46,700 nt of DNA from Candidatus Obscuribacterales bacterium (lineage in GTDB: Bacteria; Cyanobacteriota; Vampirovibrionia; Obscuribacterales; Obscuribacteraceae). How positions within the stretch are numbered: position 1 is the first letter of the stretch; the number at the start of each line of letters is the position of its first letter. The position numbers were made by a program, and so were the translations under genes. The notes below the pieces were generated by a model, which was not told where the DNA came from, did not search any database, and saw only the letters and a list, made by a program, of their open reading frames with translations. This document shows positions 1-8,024 of the stretch, one piece after another. The stretch lies in assembly GCA_019752635.1 (NCBI GenBank), contig JAIELX010000129.1, positions 1 through 46,700 of the forward strand, given 5' to 3'.

Positions 1-240
1 GGCGTAGATGTCGTGCCGGAAAACGCAGCGACGCCGAAACCAGGTACAACAAGACCGGGTGGCGTAGATGTCGTGCCGGAAAACGCAGCGACGCCGAAAC
101 CAGGTACAACAAGACCGGGTGGCGTAGATGTCGTGCCGGAAAACGCAGCGACGCCCAAACCAGGTACAACAAGACCGGGTGGCGTAGATGTCGTGCCGGA
201 AAACGCAGCGACGCCCAAACCAGGTACTCCAAGACCCGAC
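1..240 (+). repeat. 60-bp coding tandem repeat, four copies
   Basis: Units start at 1, 61, 121 and 181. Units 1 and 2 are identical. Units 3 and 4 share one G-to-C change (acgccg to acgccc), and unit 4 diverges in its last third. The array probably continues upstream of the window. Each unit encodes 20 residues in frame, so copy-number change would alter protein length without a frameshift. Confidence 0.97.
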
Positions 241-2154
241 TTAGTGCCGGAAAACACTGGCACGCGTCCGAGAGGCACAACGGAACCTGTTGTTCCCGAA
301 TCGGTTCCCGGGGCTAAACCCACAACAGTACGGGGCAATTCAGAACCCTTGAGTCCATCCGGTCGTCCGGTTGAAGTGGTGCCGGCAAATCCTGTCGCTC
401 CTAGACTTGAGGTTCCGCCTTCTACTTTGAGGATGGACGTTCACGTCAAGCCTGCACCGGAGTTGGCCAACTTAAATGCTCAACTTGAACGCCTCGTTCC
501 GAAGGCCACAGGCGGAGCAAAAGACGAACTAGTTCACGCGCAGCGTCAGATTGCCGCATTTAATGCGGAGCCTTCTACCGCTAACTACAACCAATTGCGC
601 GATTCAATGCGCACGTTGCGTCATGTACCGGAGTTGCAAGTAGACGCGGCGTTGCAAGCTGCACGTCAGAACGTCTTGGCTCGCGCTGTCAATGAAACAA
701 CGCAAAGCATCGAGAGCTTGATGAAGGCTTGCAATGGCGGACTTGGAAGCGTGCCCTCGGGTCTGCGTGCGGACGCCGAACAACTGATTTCGAAAATCAA
801 ACTCCACTCTGATGGTATGTTGACCGCGACTACTGAAGCAGCACAAGCCAAAGCGCTTTCGGCCCTGAAGTCGGATGTTGCAAAACTGGAATCACTATTG
901 GGTGACGCACAAGCGCTTCGATCGGCTCTCAGCGGGCTTGAGAATGCTCATGCCGGGTTGGGACAAGCTAATTACCTGGCACGTACCGGCGGAACGGTTG
1001 GCGGACGAGCCATCGATGCCGTTACGCAGACGATAGATGTACTTCCGCGCTCGGCTCAACTAGGTATTGGTGGCGTCGCTGCAATCGGCCTGGTTGACCA
1101 ACTTGCTGAGAAGTTCATGCCTCCTAAGGATGAGAAGAAAGACGCAAAAGCGCAAACAGCTGCGGAAGCCGCCGCTGCAGGAGCTGCCGGAGCTGCGGCC
1201 GCTGGAGCCCTTGCAGGCGCTGCGGCCGCTGGAGCCCTTGCAGGCGCGGCCGTTGTCGCTGGGGCGGGAGCACAGCCTCGCGTTGAGGCACAAGCGCCTG
1301 CGCAAAAAACGCCTGCTGAAAATGTCGAAAAACAAGTGGTACCAAATGCGCAACCACAAGAACAGAAAGATGAAGACGACGTCGACAACGTTGAAGGCAA
1401 TGATGCAGCAGATAATGCTGCTGGGCTGGAAGACGTAGAGGCTGTCTCTGCTGTGAGTGTGAACGACGCTGAGTCCGTAACAGCTGATCGGTTGGCGACT
1501 CCATACCTCAATTCTAAAGAACACTCCTACAAGACTTCGGCTCAAGATAACTACGAAGAAAAGGTTAGAAAGCGCAATCGCAGCATGTTCGGCATGGACG
1601 TTGAATTCATGTACCAGCGATTTGCCGGTACACCTGTTGTAGAGGACACTGCGCCTGTTGTTCAACAGTTCAAACCGCAATTCAAAATCAGCACGATCGT
1701 GCAGCAAGAAAAAACGGTCAACGAGCAGTTTAACTGGACCAAGACTCGCCTGGTAACTGACAGGAACGGCAACATCTCAGACTCTCCTTACCTGTCTAGT
1801 CATGCAGGTTTCCGCCCGAGCCGGATCGGCAAGTATGGTACCGCCGGAAGTAGCGATCCGTATCACGCAAACTCTTTGATCAACAAAAACTACGGATTTG
1901 TAGTCGGGCCCGGCATGTCAATGGTCAATTCCGGTAACAGCGGCACTGCTCCAGCCGGTGAAGCAACCGAGCAGAAGAACAACGATATCGCCGGCGGTGT
2001 CGCTACGGCAACGCTTGCTTCTGCTAATACAAGCGGTGCTGCCGCAGTTGTCGCGCAGCAAAATGCTCAGCCACAACAAGCGGCTAATGCTGCGGACCCT
2101 GATGGCAATGGCAACAACAACAGCGGTAACATTACGCTAACGAATCTGGTTTAA
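1..2154 (+). CDS. 5'-truncated repeat-rich protein of unknown function
   Basis: The reading frame is open from the first base, so the true start lies upstream of the window; a GTG at 13 sits inside a repeat and is not a credible start. The visible part is about 717 residues. It begins with four copies of a 20-residue Pro/Thr-rich repeat (GVDVVPENAATPKPGTTRPG), followed by a Pro-rich linker. A helical, probably coiled-coil region follows at roughly residues 150-320, then one short hydrophobic segment (LGIGGVAAIGLVDQL). Next come an Ala/Gly run containing a 27-bp tandem duplication (1192-1245), an acidic stretch and an Asn/Gln-rich tail. No enzymatic motif is recognised. The stop is only 9 bp from the convergent fabF stop. 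The layout suggests a surface or structural protein, but that is inference. Confidence 0.8.
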   Translation, partial: GVDVVPENAATPKPGTTRPGGVDVVPENAATPKPGTTRPGGVDVVPENAATPKPGTTRPGGVDVVPENAATPKPGTPRPDLVPENTGTRPRGTTEPVVPESVPGAKPTTVRGNSEPLSPSGRPVEVVPANPVAPRLEVPPSTLRMDVHVKPAPELANLNAQLERLVPKATGGAKDELVHAQRQIAAFNAEPSTANYNQLRDSMRTLRHVPELQVDAALQAARQNVLARAVNETTQSIESLMKACNGGLGSVPSGLRADAEQLISKIKLHSDGMLTATTEAAQAKALSALKSDVAKLESLLGDAQALRSALSGLENAHAGLGQANYLARTGGTVGGRAIDAVTQTIDVLPRSAQLGIGGVAAIGLVDQLAEKFMPPKDEKKDAKAQTAAEAAAAGAAGAAAAGALAGAAAAGALAGAAVVAGAGAQPRVEAQAPAQKTPAENVEKQVVPNAQPQEQKDEDDVDNVEGNDAADNAAGLEDVEAVSAVSVNDAESVTADRLATPYLNSKEHSYKTSAQDNYEEKVRKRNRSMFGMDVEFMYQRFAGTPVVEDTAPVVQQFKPQFKISTIVQQEKTVNEQFNWTKTRLVTDRNGNISDSPYLSSHAGFRPSRIGKYGTAGSSDPYHANSLINKNYGFVVGPGMSMVNSGNSGTAPAGEATEQKNNDIAGGVATATLASANTSGAAAVVAQQNAQPQQAANAADPDGNGNNNSGNITLTNLV
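1192..1245 (+). repeat. 27-bp coding tandem duplication (Ala/Gly-rich)
   Basis: Two identical 27-bp units (1192-1218 and 1219-1245), each containing a GCGGCCGC palindrome and encoding AAAAGALAG-type sequence, lie inside the first gene. A third partial copy follows. Confidence 0.9.
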
Positions 2155-2163
2155 ACTTCGCGG

Positions 2164-3432
2164 TCAGGCCACGTATTGACGCATTACGAGCACTGTATTG
2201 TGCCCGCCGAAACCGAGTGCCTCTACCATTGCGTGTTTGACATGCGTATCGCGAGAGACGTTCGCCACGTAGTCCAAATCGCATTCGGGGTCGGGATTGT
2301 GCAAATTGATGGTGGGGTGAATGCGCTGTTCCTTTATGGCAAGAGCGCTAGCTGCAGCGCCGATGGCGCCAGCTGCTCCCAGCATATGTCCGACCATTGA
2401 TTTAGTGCTGGATATCTGGAGCTTGTATGCGTGAGCACCAAACATGGTTTTTAGTGCCATTGTTTCGCGGACGTCATTCAATGGCGTCGACGTTCCATGC
2501 GCATTAATGTAATCGATCTGATGCGCATCGATTTCGGCGTCTCTCAACGCTTCTTTCATTGCCCTGGTGGCACCGGCTCCGTTCTCTTCCGGAGCGACGA
2601 TATGCGTCGCATCGCAGCTGGCTCCTCCGCCGACAATTTCAGCGTATATCGGAGCATTGCGTCTTAATGCATGTTCGAGTTCTTCAAGAATTAGAATCAC
2701 TGCGCCTTCGCCCATGACAAACCCGTCGCGATCGGCGCTGAATGGGCGACTTGCGGATTCCGGAGTGTCATTGCGTTTAGATAGCGCCATCATATTTCCG
2801 AAAGAAGCCACGGCAAACGGATTCAAGCACGCTTCGGTACCACCGGAAATCATCACATCGGCTCGGTTGCTCTTGATGTACATATAGGAGTCAAACAGTG
2901 AATCCAGGCCGCTTGCGCACGCCGTGTTTTCGCTTTTGGCTCTTCCTTTTGCACCGTGTTCGATGGCTACTTGTCCCGAGGCGGCGTTGGGCATAAGACG
3001 TATGATTGAGCGCAACCCGATTTTCTTTGGACCGCCTTCCATCAGCTTGATGTGATCCGCCGTAGTGGTAATCAGACCGCCAACGCCTGTACCGATAAAG
3101 GTACCGACACGCTCCGGATTCTCAGATTTGCGAATCTCGAGTTTGGCATCTTCCAGCGCTAACTTTGAAGCGGCCATTGCAAGTAAAGTAACGCGATCCA
3201 TTTCTTTCAGCATGGAGCCGTACTTTCGTTTGTCCGGGTAAAAGTCGGCGATGTTGAAGTCCTTGACTTCGGCTGCAATCTTTACTTCCAGACCTATGGC
3301 ATCCGGATCAAAGTGGGAGATGCGAGCTACTCCGCTGCGACCCTGAAGCAGAGCCTTCCACATGTCTTCCCGTCCGATGCCTACTGGACTGGCGGCACCG
3401 ATGCCGGTGATAACAACTCGCCTGTTCTGCAT
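2164..3432 (-). CDS. fabF: beta-ketoacyl-ACP synthase II
   Basis: Condensing enzyme of fatty-acid elongation in the cytoplasm; it joins malonyl-ACP to a growing acyl-ACP with loss of CO2. The 422-residue length is usual for FabF. The N-terminus RRVVITGIGAASPVG is typical of the family. The catalytic triad is visible as Cys172 (in NTACASGLD), His312 (in INAHGTSTPLND) and His349 (in KSMVGHMLGAAG). ATG start at 3432 has only a weak purine-rich RBS. No acpP or other fab gene lies beside it, which is unusual because acpP-fabF pairs are common. KASIII is excluded by the two-His triad; a polyketide-type KAS is possible but less likely given the free-standing length. Confidence 0.93.
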   Translation of the reverse strand: MQNRRVVITGIGAASPVGIGREDMWKALLQGRSGVARISHFDPDAIGLEVKIAAEVKDFNIADFYPDKRKYGSMLKEMDRVTLLAMAASKLALEDAKLEIRKSENPERVGTFIGTGVGGLITTTADHIKLMEGGPKKIGLRSIIRLMPNAASGQVAIEHGAKGRAKSENTACASGLDSLFDSYMYIKSNRADVMISGGTEACLNPFAVASFGNMMALSKRNDTPESASRPFSADRDGFVMGEGAVILILEELEHALRRNAPIYAEIVGGGASCDATHIVAPEENGAGATRAMKEALRDAEIDAHQIDYINAHGTSTPLNDVRETMALKTMFGAHAYKLQISSTKSMVGHMLGAAGAIGAAASALAIKEQRIHPTINLHNPDPECDLDYVANVSRDTHVKHAMVEALGFGGHNTVLVMRQYVA

Positions 3433-3608
3433 GTGAAAATCTCTATCTTTGGAGTCCGAGCTAATTTTACTCCTATATTATAGGGTTTCTCAAAGTCAAT
3501 TTAGCGCGTGTCGCACAAAGCTGGAGCTTTGTCGAACCTGCTAACTATTCATTTGTCAGGGTCTCGGGTGATTTGAGTCGATACTGCTGCCACCATTTAT
3601 GGTGGTGG
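3433..3608 (-). promoter_or_regulatory. fabF upstream region with a -10-like box
   Basis: On the - strand a perfect TATAAT lies at 3482-3477, 44 bp upstream of the fabF start. A TTGACT lies at 3499-3494, but the spacer is only 11 bp, too short for a normal sigma-70 pair. If this is a promoter it is more likely recognised through the -10 box alone. Transcription from the upstream metallopeptidase gene could also read in. Confidence 0.3.
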
Positions 3609-4292
3609 TTACTCGTGGTATTGAAAGTACATATGGTCAAAGAAATCCTCGGCAAGCTCATCGGTTAAGTCCGCGCCACCGGTGATTAGACCCGGTGTGT
3701 ACTCTTGATCAGCAAAATCGCTGCCTCTGCAAGAGTACTCGTCCTCATCAACGACGCCGCTGTCAAGCGGGTAAAGCAAGCCTTGTTCTTCTTTGGATGA
3801 AAAAAGGTTCAAGGGTCTGGCTCGAAGATCTTCTTGTTCGAGATCGTATGCGGTACGGATCAAGGGTAAGCGCATTTCTTTGGCTCTATTTTTTCGGGAC
3901 TGATCTCTCACATTCGTGTGGAAGGCCATTTCCAGTTCTTTGCCAATGCGCTTGTATTCGGGCTCATGCTCAGCTACCAGCGACCAAAAATAATTGTTGT
4001 GGCTTGCTTCCTTCACATGAGCCAGTTCGTGCAATACGAGGTATCGTCTCCCTCTCTCCGGTACGTTCTCAATGGCAAATCGCGAGAAGGTGATGATTCG
4101 CGATTGCAGGTTGATTTGTGCCAATCGGGAATATCGCGCCGAACCAATGCGCACTCCGCCCACGGGGACTCGCAAAGTCGATTCATTGATGCGCTTAACG
4201 TATCCAGCCATAAAGGCTTGATACACTTCGTTCTCGTAATCAGCTTCGTCGACGTCGGATTTTTTTCGGTTTGATTTGCTGTTAGCCGCCAC
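3609..4292 (-). CDS. YgjP-like (DUF45) zinc metallopeptidase
   Basis: Small predicted zinc-dependent peptidase of the YgjP/WLM-like group. The core reads VLHELAHVKEASHNNYFWSLV: His88, Glu89 and His92 form the HExxH zinc site, and HNNYFW (His98) matches the family's second conserved block. About 115 C-terminal residues are acidic and match nothing I know. The start is GTG at 4292, supported by AGGAA 8 nt upstream. The N-terminus is Lys/Ser-rich with no signal peptide, so it is probably cytoplasmic. It is divergent from cobU. Substrate unknown; the family is widespread but poorly characterised. Confidence 0.8.
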   Translation of the reverse strand: MAANSKSNRKKSDVDEADYENEVYQAFMAGYVKRINESTLRVPVGGVRIGSARYSRLAQINLQSRIITFSRFAIENVPERGRRYLVLHELAHVKEASHNNYFWSLVAEHEPEYKRIGKELEMAFHTNVRDQSRKNRAKEMRLPLIRTAYDLEQEDLRARPLNLFSSKEEQGLLYPLDSGVVDEDEYSCRGSDFADQEYTPGLITGGADLTDELAEDFFDHMYFQYHE

Positions 4293-4385
4293 GCTAGCCG
4301 TTCCTGCAAATTGTCACAAGCAATTGTAGGATATAGCTTTCAAGTCGTCTCGACAAGCGGTCGATTTTGTACATTCGAGGAAAAA

Positions 4386-4937
4386 GTGAATAATCTTACT
4401 TTGATAACCGGCGGCGTTCGTTGCGGCAAGTCGGCTCTTGCCGAAAAACTGGCTGCGGAAGCTGCGCTTCCGGTACACTACTTAGCAACCATGCCTCGAA
4501 TTGAAGCCGATTTAGAACAGCAGGCGCGACTGGAGAGGCACCGCCGGCGGAGACCCGAAAGTTGGCACACTATCGAGTGTGCCAGTCGACTTCCATCGGC
4601 CATACGAGAGCTTCCCTCCGGTCCTGCCGTGGCTCTGCTAGATTGCCTATCTTTGGAAGTTACAAATGTGATGCTTCTCAATGGTGGCGAACATAATCCT
4701 TACGGTACGGAAGATTTGGTTATCCGACTAGTCGAAGAAACCATCGAAGCTATTGGTGATCGATCGGATATATCTTTTCTGGTAGTGACGAACGAAACCG
4801 GCTGGGGCATCGTGCCCGAAAGTGCTCTTGGGCGAGCCTTCCGTGATTTCCTTGGTACCGCCAACCAGGAGTTCGCCAGGGCTGCTTCCCGAGTGATTTT
4901 GGTGTGCGCCGGGCTCAAATTGCAACTCAAACCGTAG
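4386..4937 (+). CDS. cobU: bifunctional adenosylcobinamide kinase / guanylyltransferase
   Basis: Catalyses two late steps of cobalamin assembly or salvage: phosphorylation of adenosylcobinamide, then GMP transfer to give AdoCbi-GDP. The P-loop is GGVRCGKS at residues 9-16. His52 in RLERHRRRRPESWHT is the candidate guanylylated His. LLDCLSLEVTN is the Walker B region, and the C-terminal signature TNETGWGIVPES is clear. I chose GTG at 4386 because GAGGA lies 5 nt upstream and the resulting 183 residues match the usual ~180. A longer reading from TTG at 4311 would add 25 unconserved residues. No other cobalamin gene is nearby, so salvage or a scattered pathway is likely. Confidence 0.93.
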   Translation: MNNLTLITGGVRCGKSALAEKLAAEAALPVHYLATMPRIEADLEQQARLERHRRRRPESWHTIECASRLPSAIRELPSGPAVALLDCLSLEVTNVMLLNGGEHNPYGTEDLVIRLVEETIEAIGDRSDISFLVVTNETGWGIVPESALGRAFRDFLGTANQEFARAASRVILVCAGLKLQLKP

Positions 4938-4967
4938 AGCCGTTTGATGCTTTCATCGAGTCAATCG

Positions 4968-5990
4968 CTAAGGTCTCGTCGGCCACGGCCACGCGGTCAG
5001 AACCTTTTCCATTAACGGAGCTTTCGCCAGCGCCAGTGTAGATCCGGCACCGGATTTAGTGAGTTTGTCCAGCATTAACTTGCGCGTTGGCTCATCGGCG
5101 CTATCCCACAAGATGCGAAACTTGGCCCATGATAGGTCAAAGTGAGCCATGGCCTTCTTGTCGTTCTCTGTCGGTGCTTCTTTGAACTTGTCTGAGACAA
5201 CTCGAGCAAGCAGCGCGCGATTGTCGTCAGCGTCCACCGTCTTTCCGGGATTCTTCTGTTCGTAGATAAAGCACGTCATATCTGCATATGCGTTGATTGC
5301 TTCTTCTGTAAGCGCCGGGGTACCGGAGACTGCTATGCGCTGGATTCCTAGTAACTCGGTAATGAGGTCTGAATCGGACAGGACGTCGCCTGGTAGGTCG
5401 AGCTTTTCGACTGGCATTGCTTCCCTGATTCGCAATAAGGCATGAAACAAGTTGACGTATCCAGCTTCCAGTTCCGGGTTGTTTTTCATCTCGGAAATGA
5501 GCGCCGGCCAGAATTTCAGAATGGATCTTACTTCCAGAGCTTGTGCCGGTCCAAGCTTGCTTTTCGCAAGCATGAATGCTTCAAAGCGCTTTTGCTGATC
5601 TTCGCTTAGCGGAGTTTTTGCGGCAACTTGAAAGAGTTGTTGCCAGCACAATGATGCCTGGCGATCCTGATCGACATTGCCGGACGGACGCGGTGTAGCG
5701 GAACTTGTGACTGGCTGCACGAGAGGGGCTAATACGCTGGTACCGATTTTGGTGGCACCCGGCTTTGGTGTTGCAGCTTTGGTCGCAGCCGGAGCCGGGG
5801 ATCCCGTCTTCTGCTTCGCGGAGCTGGTCGGGCTCACCATGCGCGCCGGTGGTGGAGCCTTCAGCTCGACGGCGGGACGTGCGGGCTGCTGGATAGGAAC
5901 ATCAGGGACACCGTCGTACCCCCAATCGGCGGCTGCAGTCGGTTGCAGTGACGCTGCTGCTGCCAGCAAGATAAAGGTTATCCTTCGCAT
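4968..5990 (-). CDS. secreted Pro/Ala-rich protein of unknown function
   Basis: 340 residues. The N-terminus MRRITFILLAAAASLQPTAAA is a Sec signal peptide with probable cleavage after AAA, before DWGYDG. A low-complexity Pro/Ala/Lys/Thr linker (about residues 35-105) precedes a helical C-terminal domain of about 230 residues with no recognised fold; a single Cys pair could exist (CWQQLF and TCFIYE). GGGAG about 10 nt upstream supports the ATG at 5990. It converges with cobU across a 30-bp gap. Probably periplasmic or extracellular; function unknown. Confidence 0.75.
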   Translation of the reverse strand: MRRITFILLAAAASLQPTAAADWGYDGVPDVPIQQPARPAVELKAPPPARMVSPTSSAKQKTGSPAPAATKAATPKPGATKIGTSVLAPLVQPVTSSATPRPSGNVDQDRQASLCWQQLFQVAAKTPLSEDQQKRFEAFMLAKSKLGPAQALEVRSILKFWPALISEMKNNPELEAGYVNLFHALLRIREAMPVEKLDLPGDVLSDSDLITELLGIQRIAVSGTPALTEEAINAYADMTCFIYEQKNPGKTVDADDNRALLARVVSDKFKEAPTENDKKAMAHFDLSWAKFRILWDSADEPTRKLMLDKLTKSGAGSTLALAKAPLMEKVLTAWPWPTRP

Positions 5991-6299
5991 ATCTGATGTG
6001 CTCCCTGTCCGCCTGGTTTTGCCGCGGTCTGCTACCTATCTTACATCCGACGCTGCCGGCCGGGAATGCAAAGCGCAATTGGAGCTCGCTGGCGCCCTCT
6101 CTCGGGTTTACGCTCAACCGGTATCGTTTGCGCGCAAAACCGGTGCATGTACGGCCCGAAATCCGTACAATGCCATGATGACAAGGGACGGCTGCATATC
6201 TGAAATTAAATTGATCCAGGTATGGTCAAAGCTGCTTATCATAAGCGGTTTTCAGTCGGAAAACTTGACAAGCATATGCTAATATCGGTTGAGGAGCCC
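5991..6299. promoter_or_regulatory. divergent intergenic region with nested palindromes
   Basis: This 309-bp region separates the secreted-protein gene (-) from def (+). At 6116-6144 a perfect 12-bp palindrome TTTGCGCGCAAA (6127-6138) is flanked on both sides by the palindrome ACCGGT. That arrangement is compatible with an operator between divergent genes. An isolated TTGACA at 6265-6270 has no properly spaced -10 box. Confidence 0.35.
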
Positions 6300-6890
6300 A
6301 TGTCATCGCGGATTCTCGGCATAATGGCAAAATTGCAACTCGTTTTATATCCTTCAGGCACGCTGAATCAAAAAACCAAGAAAATTACGCGGTTTGACTC
6401 AGCTACTCGTAAGCTGGCACAAGATATGCTCGATACCATGTACGCAAACAACGGTGTCGGGTTAGCGGCGCCACAAGTAGGCGTGCTCAAAAGAATGATG
6501 GTAATCGACGTTGCAGGCGAGGACGAGCCGCGAAAACCAATTGTGTTTATCAATCCCGAAATCATCGATGGTTCCGGTGAGATGACCGGCAACGAAGGTT
6601 GCCTCAGCTTTCCGAACGTTTTTTTCGAAGTGCGTCGCAAGTCACGCATAGTGGTTAAGTTTCAGAATCTAAGTGGCAAAGAGCAAAAGCTTGTTGCTGC
6701 CGATAACCTGTTGTGTCGAGCCATTCAGCACGAGCTGGATCACCTTGAGGGTGAGCTGTTCCTTAACAAGGCGGTTTCGAAGTTAGCCGCTGAGATTGAG
6801 TTGAGTAAGCACGGATTGCTGGGCGAGACCGTCGAAGTTCCCCAAACTGTCAAACTGCCATCTGCTGAAACAGAGCGCATGGTGGGTTAG
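6300..6890 (+). CDS. def: peptide deformylase
   Basis: Removes the N-formyl group from nascent proteins; metal-dependent, ribosome-associated and cytoplasmic. All three signature motifs are present, numbered from the start chosen here: GVGLAAPQ (52-59), EGCLSFP with metal ligand Cys101, and QHELDHLEG with His144, Glu145 and His148. The frame is open further upstream (ATG at 6222). ATG 6300 is preceded by GAGGAG with short spacing; ATG 6324 (MAKLQLVLYPSG) is the other good candidate and matches the usual family N-terminus. No fmt neighbour is present. About 196 residues, slightly longer than usual. Confidence 0.93.
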   Translation: MSSRILGIMAKLQLVLYPSGTLNQKTKKITRFDSATRKLAQDMLDTMYANNGVGLAAPQVGVLKRMMVIDVAGEDEPRKPIVFINPEIIDGSGEMTGNEGCLSFPNVFFEVRRKSRIVVKFQNLSGKEQKLVAADNLLCRAIQHELDHLEGELFLNKAVSKLAAEIELSKHGLLGETVEVPQTVKLPSAETERMVG

Positions 6891-6940
6891 GACAGGTTAG
6901 GACATTGTAAAATTCAGGTTTGCTTCGGGCAAAATTTGCC
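6883..6940 (+). terminator. weak hairpin after def
   Basis: The def stop lies inside a tandem GGTTAGGACA x2 (6883-6902). A small stem TTTGC/GCAAA (6919-6923 with 6929-6933), closed by a TTCGG loop, follows and is succeeded by AATTT. The stem is short, so terminator activity is uncertain. Confidence 0.3.
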
Positions 6941-7535
6941 GGACCCCGGTACTTGATAGACGACTTAAGGCGGGAAAAGCACTGTGGGCGTATTTTTCAC
7001 TTTCCGTGAGACATACTGGGGGCTGCGACATCGTAGTTTGCGCTTTGCGCGCAACACGCTCCAGAAGCCGACGGACCTATATGTAAAGCGCTATGCTGGA
7101 ACTGGTGCAGTCGAGGCGCGGGATGAAGCGGGATGTCTCCGAGAATGCAATGTTTGCGGCTTTTGTCTTATTGTCGTCGAGTTAGACTCCGGCTGGCAAA
7201 TGGAGATGTGCTCGGCTTTGCCGGTGGTGGACGTTCGCAACGCCGCCTTTCAGCAGTGGGCGCAAGGACTTGGCCGTTCAAACACGCAGCCCTCGGCCGT
7301 AATAGCGCGTCGGAAGGCGCCTTGAACCCAGATAAGCGCAGATCGAGCGGCGGTTTACCGCCGCAAAGAGGGATTCGTCGCCGTCTACGCGCGGAGGTGA
7401 CGAGGCTTGCCGCATTCACCACCGGCGCGCTAAATGGTTCGGCGGTGTTGCATTGCCAATAGTGCGTTCCTGAACTTATACTCAGGGCAGCACTCAGCAA
7501 GGTTTGTAAAGTGACCGATGCGGAGCGGAGGATAC
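6891..7535. other. 645-bp non-coding stretch
   Basis: No convincing gene is seen. Several overlapping open frames on both strands have no family resemblance and no good ribosome site. The right half holds an inverted copy of the interspersed palindromic repeat (7337-7431). The last 100 bp should carry the promoter of the rapZ-yvcK operon, but no clear -35/-10 pair is visible. Confidence 0.6.
7337..7431 (-). repeat. interspersed palindromic repeat, copy E (inverted)
   Basis: Read on the - strand it gives GGCAAGCCTCGTCACCTCCG, then a variable centre, then GCGGCGGTAAACCGCCGCTCGA. This matches copy B (11216-11319) almost base for base across both conserved blocks. GCGGCGGTTTACCGCCGC is itself an inverted repeat able to form a stable hairpin. 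Confidence 0.8.
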
Positions 7536-8024
7536 ATGGGGAAGACCGAAAGCAAGCTAAGAGATTCCGCCGGTGAGGGAGACCTTGTCAGCCGGAACGC
7601 CTGGCCGATGATCCGCGTCATCTCCTTTGGCTACAAGGAAGGTGCCCCGCCCTCGGCTAACGCTGTGTTTGACGTTCGATTTCTCAAGAATCCTTACTGG
7701 GTCGAAGAACTTCGTCCCCTTAGTGGTCTGGATGTTTCTGTTCAACAATATGTGATGGAGCAAAATGGAGCCGTTGAGTTCATTGATTCAATCTGCGCAA
7801 TGTTGACGTCGCTCTTACCCATGTTGCGCGAAAAGCAAGTTGCCGAGTTTACTATTGCATTCGGATGCACTGGTGGACAGCATCGTTCCGCTACGCTGGT
7901 TGAAACCCTGGCGAATGAATTGCAGAAGCGCTTTCCTGAAGCTGATGTTGAACGCTTTCACCGCGAGTTGTCGCGTGCCGCAGGGCGCGACGATAGCGGC
8001 TCCTCAAAGGAGGATGCCCTATGA
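7536..8024 (+). CDS. stand-alone RapZ/YvcJ C-terminal domain protein
   Basis: 162 residues matching only the C-terminal half of RapZ: SFGYKEGAP (30-38), DVRFLKNP (46-53) and GCTGGQHRS (110-118). The N-terminal P-loop ATPase domain of full-length (~285 aa) RapZ is absent. In enterobacteria the C-terminal domain is the part that binds RNA and amino-sugar phosphate; here the partner is unknown. ATG at 7536 has GGAGG 4 nt upstream and is preferred to ATG 7518. The stop overlaps the yvcK start (ATGA), so the two are translationally coupled, matching the classic rapZ-yvcK pairing. No whiA follows. Confidence 0.88.
   Translation: MGKTESKLRDSAGEGDLVSRNAWPMIRVISFGYKEGAPPSANAVFDVRFLKNPYWVEELRPLSGLDVSVQQYVMEQNGAVEFIDSICAMLTSLLPMLREKQVAEFTIAFGCTGGQHRSATLVETLANELQKRFPEADVERFHRELSRAAGRDDSGSSKEDAL

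Noticed and set aside
1..240. Possible CRISPR-like array
   Set aside because: Units are contiguous with no unique spacers and are translated in frame; it is a coding tandem repeat.
1056..1707. Long - strand frames rich in Ala/Ser or Arg/Leu opposite the first gene
   Set aside because: They are antisense shadows of the Ala/Gly-coding repeat; the + strand frame continues without a stop and has coherent domains.
3477..3499. TTGACT plus TATAAT as a full sigma-70 promoter of fabF
   Set aside because: The spacer is 11 bp, far from the usual 16-18; only the -10 box is kept as a weak candidate.
4311..4385. TTG start extending CobU by 25 residues
   Set aside because: It would almost abut the divergent metallopeptidase start and adds residues unlike the family, while GTG 4386 has a good ribosome site and gives the normal length.
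6984..7325. 113-codon frame starting at GTG
   Set aside because: No domain resemblance and no proper ribosome site. It lies in repeat-bearing DNA next to copy E, and overlapping frames of similar length exist on both strands.
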